Positions 35,460-45,548 are shown, numbered from the stretch's first letter. The stretch is DNA of 64,000 bases from Flavihumibacter soli (GCF_010692725.1 NZ_JAAFZB010000092.1:248001-312000), one strand, 5' to 3'. Made by a program: numbers and translations. The notes: generated by a model from the sequence alone, not told the origin.

Positions 35460-36122
35460 ATGCACATTGTAAAGATCCTGAAGGCCGAGTATATCAGTCA
35501 CGATGTCAAACGCTTTGTTGTAGAGAAGCCTGTGGGATATACTTTCATTCCCGGACAGGCAAACGAGGTTTCCATTAACACTCCCGACCTGAAGGATGAA
35601 AAGCGCCCTTTTACATTCACCAGCCTGAATGAATGGGATTACCTGGAGTTCATCATCAAGATCTATCGCGATCACCCCGGCGTTACACATGCACTTGGTC
35701 AGTTCAATGCAGGTGATGAACTGATCATACGGGAACCTTGGGTTCCCATTCAATACAATTCAGCCGGGGTTTTTATCGCAGACGGAGCCGGTGTCACGCC
35801 TTTCATCGCAGTCTTACGCGACCGGCACAAGAGGGGGCAGATCCCGGGGAACTCACTTATTTTTTTGGTAAAAGGTTCAGATGACGTTATACTGGAAAAC
35901 GAATTCCGGGCAATGCTGGGCGATGACTTCCATACTATTTTTACGAGGGAGAATGTGATGGGCTACCGGGAACGTCAGATCGATAAGCCCTATCTCCTGG
36001 AAACAGTAAAGGATTTCAGCCAGCATTTTTATATATGCGGCCCGGATAAATTTGTAACGGATATTACAGTTATCCTCAAAGAACTGGGCGCTGAATCCGA
36101 CTCGCTAGTATTCGACCGATAG
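35460..36122 (+). CDS. FNR-like flavodoxin reductase domain protein
   Basis: A 220-residue cytosolic flavoprotein. The N-terminal FAD-binding barrel (about residues 1-95) has the RPFTFTS motif (RxxxxxS), and the NAD(P) domain has ADGAGVTPFIAVLRD and the terminal FYICGPDKFVTDI with CGP; VFDR ends the chain. It is shorter than plant-type FNRs and has no extra ferredoxin or globin domain. The electron acceptor is not known. The heptamer arrays form its entire upstream region. Confidence 0.85.
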   Translation: MHIVKILKAEYISHDVKRFVVEKPVGYTFIPGQANEVSINTPDLKDEKRPFTFTSLNEWDYLEFIIKIYRDHPGVTHALGQFNAGDELIIREPWVPIQYNSAGVFIADGAGVTPFIAVLRDRHKRGQIPGNSLIFLVKGSDDVILENEFRAMLGDDFHTIFTRENVMGYRERQIDKPYLLETVKDFSQHFYICGPDKFVTDITVILKELGAESDSLVFDR

Positions 36123-36174
36123 CAGCGATTTCAAAATTTTTCTAACCATTTTTCAAAGCACGTGTTATGCGTCT

Positions 36175-36462
36175 ATGAAAAATCCAATATTCTTGCTTGC
36201 CAAAGATCCTGAGAATGAATGCCGGGATCTGATATTTCATCGCGACGGAACCCTAAGGATCAAAGTAATTTGTATTGACAACGGGGAGTATCAGCCAGAC
36301 CCGGGGGAATTGCAGTTATACGCAAATAACCAGGGTGAAAAACTACTTTTCGAAACTATCGATTACCAGCCCGACGATCCTGCACTCGTCATTGAAGCTA
36401 TACAGTGGTATGCCAGGTATATCGGCAACCCGGAAATGGAGATTGAAGCGGAGCTTAGCTAA
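36175..36462 (+). CDS. Small hypothetical protein
   Basis: A 95-residue acidic protein without signal or membrane segment. FLLAKDPENECRDLIFHRDG and ALVIEAIQWYARYIGNPEME hint at a compact strand-helix fold. No family recognised. It lies 52 bases after the reductase on the same strand and is followed by AT-rich repeats of the CAATTGGCCAATTAG kind. Confidence 0.5.
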   Translation: MKNPIFLLAKDPENECRDLIFHRDGTLRIKVICIDNGEYQPDPGELQLYANNQGEKLLFETIDYQPDDPALVIEAIQWYARYIGNPEMEIEAELS

Positions 36463-36587
36463 TTTGTCAATTGGCCAATTAGTTAATTCGGCAAGGGGCT
36501 AATTTGAGCTAAGGTTTCCGGCAATGATTATTGTTCTGAGTAAGAGTTTCATATATTAGTGAAAATCTATTTCTTAAAACAATCAAC

Positions 36588-38651
36588 TTGCTGAAAAAAC
36601 TTCTACTGCCCGTATTACTATTTACAGGTTCAATGTCTTTTGCCCAGATTCCTGAACAGATTGAAAACCAGTATGCCTTCTCGAAGCTATATGGCTACTT
36701 AAAGTATTTTTATCCGGGTGATGAAGCCGCCCGCATCAACTGGGATAACTTTGCAATTTACGGAGCCCAAAAAACGGATGCCTGTAAAACGAGCGCGGAG
36801 TTGAAAGACAGCCTCCGGGCACTGATCTATCCGTTGATGCCCGGTGTTAAGATCCTTGCTTATTCTGAGCAGTCAGCCAAAATGCTCACCGGAAGCGGGA
36901 CTGGTCATTTATGGCTGCGTATAGATAAGAAAGATAAATCTGTCGGATTCTTTAATAATATGGCAGATAATCCAATTTCAACAACACAATGGACAGTTTT
37001 CTCGATGAAGGGCATGATAGACGGTGAGGCGGCTGAAATATGTCTGGGCGCTTTTTTGCAAAATAACGGCTCGTTCGCCTTTGATGAATTAAGTCTTAAA
37101 GTAGAAGAGGAGGCAGGAACATACCGTGAGGTTTATCATGAGAACTTTGAAACGGAAAGCAAAGATAAGGCACCTGCAACACTGGTTCCCGGAATCGGAC
37201 GGGGGGCAAGCACTGTTAGTCAGTATTCCTTCAGTATTGTGGAAGAGAATTTAAATCGATTTGTTTCCATAAGCCGTGTGGCAGGCAAAGCATTAACCAA
37301 GCAACACAAGGAACTTTTCGAAACCTATCCCCAGGTGGGCGAGTATATCGAAAAAGATCTTGGTAGCGGACTAAGGGTAATAATACCCCTTGCGCTATAC
37401 GGTACACTGACCAATACTTTTCCTGGGGTGACTGATACGCTCCGCGCATCCGGGCTTATCAAACAGATCAATAGTGCCCCGCCATCGATACTGACAGCGG
37501 ATCACCTTTACACCCGTATCGGAAACATCATCAATACCTGGAACGTCTTCCAGCATTTTTATCCCTATTTTGATATTGCTAAAACTAGCTGGGACCAGGA
37601 TTTGAAGCAAGCAATCAGCGAAGCATATGGCAATAGGAACGCCGTTGACTTCAGTAAAACCCTTAAAAAGCTTACAGCGAAAGCGAAGGACGGTCACGTT
37701 TGGGTTAGTTTCCGCGACCCTGACACATATATGCCGCCGGTAGCATGGCAATGGGTCGAAGGGCAGTTAGTGATCACCTCCATTCTTGACAAAGCTTTGG
37801 AGGTCGAAGTTGGCAGCGTGGTTACCAAGATCGATGGCCGGGACCCTAAAGCCTACTTTCAGGATGAAAACCAGTATATCTCGGCGGCTACCAAAGGTTT
37901 GCTCGCTTACCGGGCACAAACTGAATCGCTTGTGGGTGGCAAAGACTCCAAGCTGATCTTAACAGTGACAAGCCGTAGTAACCAGGTCGAAAATCTGGAA
38001 CTAAGAAGAAACCTTACAAAGCAAGCATACAGTTCTTTGCTTCCAAAACAGGATACTATTAAAACCATCAGTCCGGGGATCACCTATATCAGCATCAGCA
38101 ATGCTTCAATGAAAGATATTGATCAGGCTATGCCCGCCTTACAAAACAGCAAAGCTATAATATGTGATTTGAGGGGCTACCCGAAAGACAATACCGGCCT
38201 GATCAACTATTTAATGACCAGCAAGGATACATCTGATCGCTGGATGCAGATACCCCGGATCATATATCCCGACCAGGAGAAGATCAGTGGTTACCAGTTT
38301 GAGAGATGGCCTGTGAAACCGGGGAAAGTTCACCTGAATGCAAAAATATTCTTCCTGACCGATGGCCGGGCGATTAGCTATGCCGAAAGTTACATGAGTT
38401 TTATCGAGCACTACAAGCTGGCAACTATCATCGGACAGCCAACGGCAGGGACAAATGGTAATGTGAACCGGCTTAACCTTCCAGGTGGTTTTTCAATCAG
38501 TTTCACAGGCATGAAGGTACTTAAACACGATGGCTCGGCGCTGCATGGAGTTGGTATCCTGCCCGATATTTATGTTGAACAAACAGTGAAGGGAATTAGG
38601 GAAAACAGGGACGAAATATTAGAACGTGCCATCTTTGAGGCATCAAAATAG
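36588..38651 (+). CDS. S41 family peptidase (tricorn-core-like)
   Basis: A 687-residue exported serine peptidase. The only start that keeps a full signal peptide is TTG at 36588 (MLKKLLLPVLLFTGSMSFAQ); the next ATG would cut it in half, so TTG is preferred. The catalytic domain is C-terminal (about residues 480-670): FFLTDGRAISYAESYMSFI has the nucleophile region and IIGQPTAGTNGNVNRLNLPG the following loop, ending with GVGILPDIYVEQT, typical for tail-specific proteases. The long N-terminal part holds two beta-rich regions but no clear named domain. Confidence 0.87.
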   Translation: MLKKLLLPVLLFTGSMSFAQIPEQIENQYAFSKLYGYLKYFYPGDEAARINWDNFAIYGAQKTDACKTSAELKDSLRALIYPLMPGVKILAYSEQSAKMLTGSGTGHLWLRIDKKDKSVGFFNNMADNPISTTQWTVFSMKGMIDGEAAEICLGAFLQNNGSFAFDELSLKVEEEAGTYREVYHENFETESKDKAPATLVPGIGRGASTVSQYSFSIVEENLNRFVSISRVAGKALTKQHKELFETYPQVGEYIEKDLGSGLRVIIPLALYGTLTNTFPGVTDTLRASGLIKQINSAPPSILTADHLYTRIGNIINTWNVFQHFYPYFDIAKTSWDQDLKQAISEAYGNRNAVDFSKTLKKLTAKAKDGHVWVSFRDPDTYMPPVAWQWVEGQLVITSILDKALEVEVGSVVTKIDGRDPKAYFQDENQYISAATKGLLAYRAQTESLVGGKDSKLILTVTSRSNQVENLELRRNLTKQAYSSLLPKQDTIKTISPGITYISISNASMKDIDQAMPALQNSKAIICDLRGYPKDNTGLINYLMTSKDTSDRWMQIPRIIYPDQEKISGYQFERWPVKPGKVHLNAKIFFLTDGRAISYAESYMSFIEHYKLATIIGQPTAGTNGNVNRLNLPGGFSISFTGMKVLKHDGSALHGVGILPDIYVEQTVKGIRENRDEILERAIFEASK

Positions 38652-38678
38652 TGTCAGGATTTTATTTTACTGGCAGTG

Positions 38679-38708
38679 AAAGCGGGCTTAACAGACCCGC
38701 TTTTTTTA
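38679..38708 (+). terminator. Terminator of the S41 peptidase gene
   Basis: AGCGGG (38681-38686) pairs with CCCGCT (38696-38701), extended by two A-T pairs, with a T-run after. Confidence 0.88.
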
Positions 38709-38748
38709 TGTTTGCATCTCAGACCGGGAATTCGAAGGTTGCATTATT

Positions 38749-39207
38749 ATGGAGATTGAGATCATAGACTACCAGCTCTCTTACAAAGAGGATTTTAAGC
38801 AGCTGAATATCGAGTGGATCTCACGCTATTTTGTGCTTGAAGAACCCGACCTGGAGCAGCTTGAAGATCCCGAAGCAAGTGTCCTGTCTAAGGGGGGTAA
38901 GATCTACCTTGCCCGGTTGGGAGAGGAGATCATCGGAACCATAACATTAAAAAAACATTCAGATACCATTTTTGAATTATCTAAAATGGCCGTATCACCG
39001 GCTCACCAAGGCAGGGGAGCCGGACGACTCCTGGCAGAACATTTAATAAAGGAAGCACGGGCATTGGGCTGTAAAATGCTTTTCCTGGAATCAAACCAGA
39101 AACTTCTGCCGGCACTTACCCTCTACAAGAAACTTGGCTTTATCGAAGTTCCCGTAGGCAGTTCGCCCTACTCAAGGGCCGATTACCGGGGCGAAATGCA
39201 TTTCTAA
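38749..39207 (+). CDS. GNAT family N-acetyltransferase
   Basis: A 152-residue acetyl-CoA-dependent acyltransferase. The binding loop HQGRGAGRLL (Q/RxxGxG/A) sits after the MAVSPAHQG strand; FELSKMAVSPA and LFLESNQKLLPALTLYKKLGF are the motif-B and helix parts. Substrate unknown. It stands alone after the peptidase terminator. Confidence 0.9.
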   Translation: MEIEIIDYQLSYKEDFKQLNIEWISRYFVLEEPDLEQLEDPEASVLSKGGKIYLARLGEEIIGTITLKKHSDTIFELSKMAVSPAHQGRGAGRLLAEHLIKEARALGCKMLFLESNQKLLPALTLYKKLGFIEVPVGSSPYSRADYRGEMHF

Positions 39208-39560
39208 AGTTCACCAGACTCCGCTAAGGGATTTTTCTCAGCGTTTATCCGTGATCCAGGCAAACTGAACCGATCTCTATCCTGTCGCTAAGTTTCTGTT
39301 AAAAGGGATGTCTTAAAAATGGAATGATCGAAGATCCGATAATTCCGGACCGACTAACGGTTACAGCAGAAAAAATGATATGATAAGTTAATAGTTTATT
39401 CACAATGAGTTTTTTTTTGAAGTTTATCTTGCAGTATGGATAGACTAAAATTACTCGTCATGAAAAATTTGAAGTTCATACTAATTGAAATAAGTATACG
39501 CTTATTTATTCATCGTATTTCGTTTCTTTCCTCGCCATTGAAATTTATAAGGACCACCGA
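39208..39560. other. Intergenic region with one small hairpin
   Basis: No coding sequence supported. A perfect inverted repeat AAATAAG(tatacg)CTTATTT at 39488-39507 lies 53 bases before the phosphoesterase gene and could be an operator or a leader hairpin; nothing else stands out. Confidence 0.5.
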
Positions 39561-40415
39561 ATGACGGAAGGTAAGCGGCGTAAGCTGGATATATTGGTCT
39601 TATCAGATATCCATTTGGGAACATACGGCTGTCATGCAAGGGAACTCCTCTGTTATCTGAAAAGTGTGAAGCCCAGAACTGTTATTCTAAATGGGGATAT
39701 TATCGATATCTGGCAATTCAGCAAAAGTTACTGGCCGCAAAGCCATATGAAAATTGTCAAGCAGCTGATGAGCTGGATGAGCAAGGGAGTAAAGATTTAT
39801 TACGTGACCGGGAATCATGATGAAATGCTCCGAAAATTTCAGGGCTTTAAAATGGCATCTTTTACAATTGTAAATAAAGTAGTTCTTGACCTTGATGGGG
39901 GTAAGAAAGCCTGGTTTTTTCACGGGGATGTTTTTGACGTCACCATGCAGCATAGTAAGTGGCTGGCCAGGCTTGGCGCGGTTGGATACGACGGTCTTAT
40001 TCTGATCAACCGCTTTACGAACTTTATTCTGGAGAAGATTTTCGACAAGGGTAAATTATCTTTTTCTAAACGGATAAAGAATAGTGTTAAGAGCGCAGTA
40101 AAATTTATAAACAACTTCGAACAGACGGCGGCCGATATCGGTATCAGTAACCAATATGATTATGTAATCTGCGGTCACATTCATCAACCCGAGATAAGAG
40201 AAATCAGTAATAGTCAGGGAAGGATCCTGTACTTAAACAGCGGTGACTGGATTGAAAACCTGAGCGCACTCGAATATATCAATCAGGAATGGACTCTTTA
40301 TAAATACGATCAGGACGAAATGAAGCACATGATTGTTCATGAGTATGATGAAGACTTGGATAATAAAAAATTATTCGAGATGATGGTTGCTGAATTTGAT
40401 CTGATGCAACATTGA
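39561..40415 (+). CDS. LpxH-like UDP-2,3-diacylglucosamine pyrophosphatase family protein
   Basis: A 284-residue calcineurin-like metallophosphoesterase. The metal-site motifs are all present: SDIHLGT, NGDIIDIWQF, VTGNHDE, FHGD and GHIHQPEI. The family contains LpxH, which hydrolyses UDP-2,3-diacylglucosamine in lipid A synthesis, and other lipid phosphoesterases; this version is longer than E. coli LpxH (240). It stands 37 bases before a glycosyltransferase and a GH1 gene, which suggests envelope lipid or glycolipid work; the exact substrate is open. Confidence 0.82.
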   Translation: MTEGKRRKLDILVLSDIHLGTYGCHARELLCYLKSVKPRTVILNGDIIDIWQFSKSYWPQSHMKIVKQLMSWMSKGVKIYYVTGNHDEMLRKFQGFKMASFTIVNKVVLDLDGGKKAWFFHGDVFDVTMQHSKWLARLGAVGYDGLILINRFTNFILEKIFDKGKLSFSKRIKNSVKSAVKFINNFEQTAADIGISNQYDYVICGHIHQPEIREISNSQGRILYLNSGDWIENLSALEYINQEWTLYKYDQDEMKHMIVHEYDEDLDNKKLFEMMVAEFDLMQH

Positions 40416-40452
40416 TTTTTCTATGAATTTTTAATTATTCCATTATAAGGCT

Positions 40453-41496
40453 ATGAAAATATTATATGCAATACAGGGTACCGGAAACGGTCATATAAGC
40501 AGGGCACGTGACATTATCCCGCTGCTAAAGGAAAAAGGCGAGCTGGATATTTTAGTCAGCGGTATTCAGGCAGATATGGACCTTCCTTACCCTGTAAAGT
40601 ACCGGTTCAACGGACTGAGTTTTATCTTCGGAAAAAGCGGGGGTGTCGATCTGCTGGCTACTCTTCGCAAAAGCCGCTTTACGAAACTAATGCGAGAGAT
40701 CAATAGTCTGCCGGTAGAGGAATATGATCTGATCATTAATGACTTTGAACCTGTAAGTGCCTGGGCTTGCAGACTGAAAAATAAAGTATGTATAGGTCTG
40801 AGCCATCAATCAGCAGTGATCAACCCGGGCAGCCCAAAACCGGTGAACCAGGATACCTTAGGTAAAACTATCTTATCTAATTATGCGCCTGTCAGCTATT
40901 CTTATGGCTTTCATTTCCAGGCCTATGCAGAACGGATAAATACGCCAGTGATCAGGAGCCAGATTCGGGAAACCACACCGAAAAACAAAAATTATTACAC
41001 AGTTTACCTGCCTGCATATGACGATAAGCGCATTATCAAAACCCTGGGCATGATCCGGGAAGTAGAATGGCAGGTATTCAGTAAACACACCCGCAAAGCT
41101 TACACCGTGGAAAATATAGCTATCAGGCCGGTGACCAACGAGGAATTTATCACGAGCCTGATTAATTGCACCGGCATCCTTTGCGGGGCCGGTTTTGAAA
41201 CACCGGCGGAAGCCTTATTTTTAAAAAAGAAACTCATGGTCATCCCGATGAAAGGGCAATACGAGCAGCAATGTAATGCTGCAGCCCTGGCCGAAATGGA
41301 TGTGGACGTTATCAAGAGTCTGAAGAAAAAGAACATAGATAAAATAAAAAGGTGGACAGAATCTCAGAAGTATGTGCAGGTACATTACCCTGATATTACT
41401 GGAAAAGTAGTGGATGATATCATTGAGAATCATAAATCTATCAGACCCAAAGGTTCTTCGATTATTCATGAATTATCGGTGCTGCCGGCTCGCTAG
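40453..41496 (+). CDS. Glycosyltransferase family protein (MJ1255-like)
   Basis: A 347-residue protein of the GT-B-like 'MJ1255/VC2487' kind. It opens with MKILYAIQGTGNGHISRARD, the conserved GxGNGHxSRA loop, and carries CGAGFETPAEALFLKKKLM (nucleotide-sugar-binding part) and PMKGQYEQQCNAAALAEM later, as in MurG-like sites. The substrate is unknown. It lies between the phosphoesterase (37 bases upstream) and the GH1 gene (start 37 bases after its stop), all same strand. Confidence 0.85.
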   Translation: MKILYAIQGTGNGHISRARDIIPLLKEKGELDILVSGIQADMDLPYPVKYRFNGLSFIFGKSGGVDLLATLRKSRFTKLMREINSLPVEEYDLIINDFEPVSAWACRLKNKVCIGLSHQSAVINPGSPKPVNQDTLGKTILSNYAPVSYSYGFHFQAYAERINTPVIRSQIRETTPKNKNYYTVYLPAYDDKRIIKTLGMIREVEWQVFSKHTRKAYTVENIAIRPVTNEEFITSLINCTGILCGAGFETPAEALFLKKKLMVIPMKGQYEQQCNAAALAEMDVDVIKSLKKKNIDKIKRWTESQKYVQVHYPDITGKVVDDIIENHKSIRPKGSSIIHELSVLPAR

Positions 41497-41533
41497 ATGC
41501 CGACGAACCTCAATTTTACTCGGCGGGTACATT

Positions 41534-42904
41534 ATGCAATTTACAAAAGAAGACTTTGGTCAGGAGTTCAAATGGGGGGTTTCAACCGCTGCTTACCAGA
41601 TCGAGGGATCTCATGATGTGGATGGGAAGGGTTTTTCTATCTGGGATACCTTTTCAAATAAGCTGAAAAGGATTGCGGGTAACCAAAACGGTAATATCAG
41701 CTGCGATCATTATAACCGGTACACCGGCGATATCACGTTAATATACAAGTTAAGTATACCAAATTACCGGTTCTCTGTTTCCTGGAGCCGCATTCTGCCA
41801 CAGGGTACCGGAGCGGTCAACCAGAGCGGAATAGATTTTTACAACCGAAAGATCGATCTGTGTCTTGAACTGGGGATCGAACCCTGGATCACGCTATATC
41901 ACTGGGACCTGCCGGAGGCCTTGCAGCAAAAGGGGGGCTGGACCAACAGGGAGGTCGTTACCTGGTTCAGTAATTTTACTGCATGTTGCGCTGAGCATTT
42001 TGGCGACCGGGTAAAGCACTGGATTATCCTGAATGAGCCAATGGTATTTACCGGTGCCGGGTACTTTTTAGGAGTACATGCACCGGGTAAGAAAGGTTTG
42101 TCGAATTTTCTTGCAGCAGCTCATCATGCTGCCTTATGCCAGGCAGAGGGTGGACGTATAGTCAGGGAGCTAGTATACGATTCTAAAGTAGGTACCACTT
42201 TTTCGTATTCACACATAGATCCATTCAGCCAGGATGAAAAAGATATAAGGGCCGCAAAGAAAGTAGATGCTCTTTTGAACCGGATGTTTCTGGAACCACT
42301 TCTGGGTATGGGCTATCCGATCGGGGACCTAAAGATACTAAAACGGATAGAGAAATTTATGCTTCCCGGTGATGCGGAAATGCTTGCTTTTGATATGGAT
42401 TTCATAGGACTTCAAAACTATACCCGCGAGATAGTAAAACACTCTTTCTTCACACCCTTTGTAAAAGCACGGATCGTAAAAGCTGATCAGCGCGATGTTG
42501 AGCGAACGGTGATGAACTGGGAGGTTTATCCGCCCTCTATTTACAACGCTCTGAAAAGATTTAATAGTTACCCGGCAGTAAAAGAAATTATCGTGACTGA
42601 GAATGGCGCCGCATTTCAGGACCTCATTGTGGCAGGCGAAGTTCGGGATACACAAAGAATTAAATTTCTACATGATCACATAGAACAGGTTTTATTGGCG
42701 AAAAAGGAGGGGGTCAGAGTAATGGGTTATTTCGTATGGACATTGTTGGACAATTTTGAATGGGCAGAAGGTTTTTATCCCCGTTTTGGTTTGGTACACG
42801 TCGATTTTGAAACGCAAAAAAGAGTAGTGAAGGCATCCGGAATTTGGTACAGAGACTTTATTCGTTGCAAAGGGAGAGAGGATATTATTGATCATAAACT
42901 ATGA
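41534..42904 (+). CDS. Glycoside hydrolase family 1 beta-glucosidase-like
   Basis: A 456-residue TIM-barrel glycosidase without signal peptide, so cytosolic. The acid/base residue lies in IILNEPM (Glu168) and the nucleophile in VTENGAA (Glu356); WGVSTAAYQIEG and NEP context are typical. I start it at ATG 41534, because the open frame upstream overlaps the preceding gene and adds a Cys/Arg-rich stretch with no family match. Its neighbours are a phosphoesterase and a glycosyltransferase rather than an oligosaccharide importer. Confidence 0.92.
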   Translation: MQFTKEDFGQEFKWGVSTAAYQIEGSHDVDGKGFSIWDTFSNKLKRIAGNQNGNISCDHYNRYTGDITLIYKLSIPNYRFSVSWSRILPQGTGAVNQSGIDFYNRKIDLCLELGIEPWITLYHWDLPEALQQKGGWTNREVVTWFSNFTACCAEHFGDRVKHWIILNEPMVFTGAGYFLGVHAPGKKGLSNFLAAAHHAALCQAEGGRIVRELVYDSKVGTTFSYSHIDPFSQDEKDIRAAKKVDALLNRMFLEPLLGMGYPIGDLKILKRIEKFMLPGDAEMLAFDMDFIGLQNYTREIVKHSFFTPFVKARIVKADQRDVERTVMNWEVYPPSIYNALKRFNSYPAVKEIIVTENGAAFQDLIVAGEVRDTQRIKFLHDHIEQVLLAKKEGVRVMGYFVWTLLDNFEWAEGFYPRFGLVHVDFETQKRVVKASGIWYRDFIRCKGREDIIDHKL

Positions 42905-42974
42905 TGCAGGACCATAGTGAGAACGCCGATCCTGCCGCCGTTGACCGCTTTCTTATGCTTGATAAATCGTTTGG

Positions 42975-45548
42975 TCAAACGGAAATTGACTTTAGATATC
43001 TTGATCTATTTATAAACTTCACTAACTCAATAAGAATAACACACACGAAAGTGACAATTGCAATCAATACCATAATATTCCAGCCTAAAGATGTTGTTTT
43101 AAAAACTGTATTTAAAAACGCACCGTACAGAATTACTAATTGAAGTGTAATGGTAAGGATTATTGCACCCCACATGCGCCGGTTAGCAAATATGTCGGAA
43201 GAAAATATAGAATGAAATGCGGAGCGGGCAGATAGTGCATTTCCCAGTTGTACAAAACACAATGTGGTAAATACGGCAGTTTGTTGGGTCTTTAACTCGT
43301 ATCCCTTGTTAAAGCACCACCATTGAATAAAGAGTGCCCCCAGGGTCATGATAATGCCGGTAACTATTATTCGCGGAATTAAGCCGCCTGCAAACAAATT
43401 TTCTTTTGGCGGACGCGGCGGACGGTTCATAATATCCTTTTCTGCAGGTTCTGCTACAAGGGCTAATCCAGGCAGCCCATCGGTTACCAAATTAATCCAG
43501 AGAATGTGTATAGGGAGCAACGGAACAGAAAACCCAAGAATGGGAGCAAACAAGATTACGAGGATTTCGCCGAGGTTGCAGGAAAGGACATACACGATGA
43601 ACTTTTTGATGTTCTCAAATATGCGTCTGCCTTCACGAACGGCTTTTACAATGGTGGCGAAATTATCATCCAGCAAAATCATATCAGATGCTTCTTTCGA
43701 TACATCGGTTCCCGTTATACCCATAGCAATACCTATATCTGCCTGTTTAAGTGATGGTGCATCATTTACGCCATCGCCAGTCATTGCTACAAACTCGCCG
43801 TTGGTTTGTAAAGCTTTTACAATATTTAATTTCTGCCCAGGCGATACACGGGCATATACCGCAATGTGTTTTGTTTCGCTGGTAAATTCTTCTTCGGTCA
43901 GCTTCTCTAAATCCGCACCTGTCTTTACTTCCTTTGAACCTTCTTCTGCCATTCCCAAACGTTCGGCAATGGCAGTGGCGGTAAGTGGCTGGTCTCCGGT
44001 AATCATTACCGTTTTTATACCTGCCGTTTTACATTCTTTAATGGCTTCTATCACTTCTTTACGTGGAGGGTCAATCAATGCGGTCATACCCAAAAAAATA
44101 AGTCCATTCTCTTCCTCTGCAGTGATTTTCCCAGGGTCTTGATCAAAAATTTTATAAGCGAAAAACAAAACTCGTAAGCCGGCTGCCGCCCACTCGCGAT
44201 TTTGCTCAAGCCACTCATCCGTCTGCTCTTTATGTTTTTGAGATAAAACTTCCAGCATTTTTACAGGAGCGCCTTTTACAAATAAAATCCATTTGCTGCC
44301 GTCCTTATGCAAAGTGCCCATCCGCATACGCACCGAATCGAATGGCAGTTTTTCTAACAGCGGGAACTTTTTATCAGCTTCTTCTTTTGTTTTGCCTTGT
44401 TTTATTGCATACTTCACCAATGCTGTTTCTGTAGAATCGCCTAATAATTCTTCATCGGCGGAAAACCTGACCTCATTGTTCAGAATCATCGCATAATTCA
44501 AAAGTTCTTCATGGGCCACCGACGCCTGTATTTTTTCAACGGTCATTATATTCTGGGTAAGTGTGCCGGTTTTATCGCTACATATATAAGTAACGGAGCC
44601 TAACGTTTCTACCGCCGGAAGCTTTCTCATCAATGCATTTTGCTTTACCATTCGGCGGGCTCCCTGGGCAAGAGCAATAGTAATTACAGCAGGCAACGCT
44701 TCAGGCAACGCAGCAACAGCCAGCGATAAAGCAGTAAGAAACACAGCAAACGGAGCTTCGCCGCGTGCCAAGCCGAATAAAAAAACCAGCGCACAAATAA
44801 TAATAACAATAACCGCTAACTGCTTACTGAAAACCGTCAATCTTTTTTGAAGCGGCGTTTTTTGAGAAGCCACTTCCATCATGCCGGCAATTTTACCGAT
44901 TTCGGTTTTCATGCCAATGGAAGTTACAACTGCTTTAGCAGAACCGTTACTAACAATCGTTCCTTTAAAAACCATATTAAGCTGGTCGCCGGGCACTATA
45001 TTATATTCTTTGATTGGCTCTGCATTTTTTTGTATTGAATGACTTTCGCCGGTAAGCGAAGCTTCATCTGTTTTAAATGAACTAACTTCAATTAACCTTG
45101 CATCGGCAGGAACAATATCACCGGCTTCCAATAAAATTAAATCGCCGGGTACTAGCTGACTTGCTTCAATTCTTGCAGGATTATTATCGCGCAGAACCGT
45201 TGCAAATTGTGCCGACATTTTTTGCAACATTCTTACTGACTGCTCTGCATTATATTCCTGTGAGTAACCCATCCATGAATTACCAAGAATAATTGCAAGA
45301 ATAACATAAGCATCCGTATGCTCCCCAACTATAAATGAAATAACAGTAGCAACAATCAATATCAATATCATTACATCAGTAAACTGTGAAATAAGAATCG
45401 ATAGCCTGCTTTTTCGTTTGGCTTCCTGTAAAGAATTTTCTCCAAATTCTTTTTGAAGGTTTGGGACCAATTCATTATTTAAACCCGAAGCGGAGGTTTT
45501 GAGTGTGCTTAAAACTTCTTCTTTAGTGAGTTGAAACCATGCTTGCAT
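42975..45548 (-). CDS. Calcium-type P-type ATPase (P2A/PMCA-like)
   Basis: An 857-residue cation pump. The N-terminal cation-ATPase domain, ASLTGES (actuator TGES), SDKTGTLTQN with phosphorylated Asp, and the hinge MTGDGVNDAPSLKQADIGIAMG are intact. Membrane segment M4 reads AALPEALPAVITIAL, where calcium pumps usually have PEGLP; M5-M6 and four C-terminal helices follow. The likely function is Ca2+ (or Mn2+) export coupled to ATP. It is convergent with the GH1 gene; transcription starts near 45550. Confidence 0.9.
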   Translation of the reverse strand: MQAWFQLTKEEVLSTLKTSASGLNNELVPNLQKEFGENSLQEAKRKSRLSILISQFTDVMILILIVATVISFIVGEHTDAYVILAIILGNSWMGYSQEYNAEQSVRMLQKMSAQFATVLRDNNPARIEASQLVPGDLILLEAGDIVPADARLIEVSSFKTDEASLTGESHSIQKNAEPIKEYNIVPGDQLNMVFKGTIVSNGSAKAVVTSIGMKTEIGKIAGMMEVASQKTPLQKRLTVFSKQLAVIVIIICALVFLFGLARGEAPFAVFLTALSLAVAALPEALPAVITIALAQGARRMVKQNALMRKLPAVETLGSVTYICSDKTGTLTQNIMTVEKIQASVAHEELLNYAMILNNEVRFSADEELLGDSTETALVKYAIKQGKTKEEADKKFPLLEKLPFDSVRMRMGTLHKDGSKWILFVKGAPVKMLEVLSQKHKEQTDEWLEQNREWAAAGLRVLFFAYKIFDQDPGKITAEEENGLIFLGMTALIDPPRKEVIEAIKECKTAGIKTVMITGDQPLTATAIAERLGMAEEGSKEVKTGADLEKLTEEEFTSETKHIAVYARVSPGQKLNIVKALQTNGEFVAMTGDGVNDAPSLKQADIGIAMGITGTDVSKEASDMILLDDNFATIVKAVREGRRIFENIKKFIVYVLSCNLGEILVILFAPILGFSVPLLPIHILWINLVTDGLPGLALVAEPAEKDIMNRPPRPPKENLFAGGLIPRIIVTGIIMTLGALFIQWWCFNKGYELKTQQTAVFTTLCFVQLGNALSARSAFHSIFSSDIFANRRMWGAIILTITLQLVILYGAFLNTVFKTTSLGWNIMVLIAIVTFVCVILIELVKFINRSRYLKSISV

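Noticed and set aside
42901-43143. 80-codon + strand frame at the GH1/ATPase border
   Set aside because: It overlaps the C-terminus of the P-type ATPase on the opposite strand.
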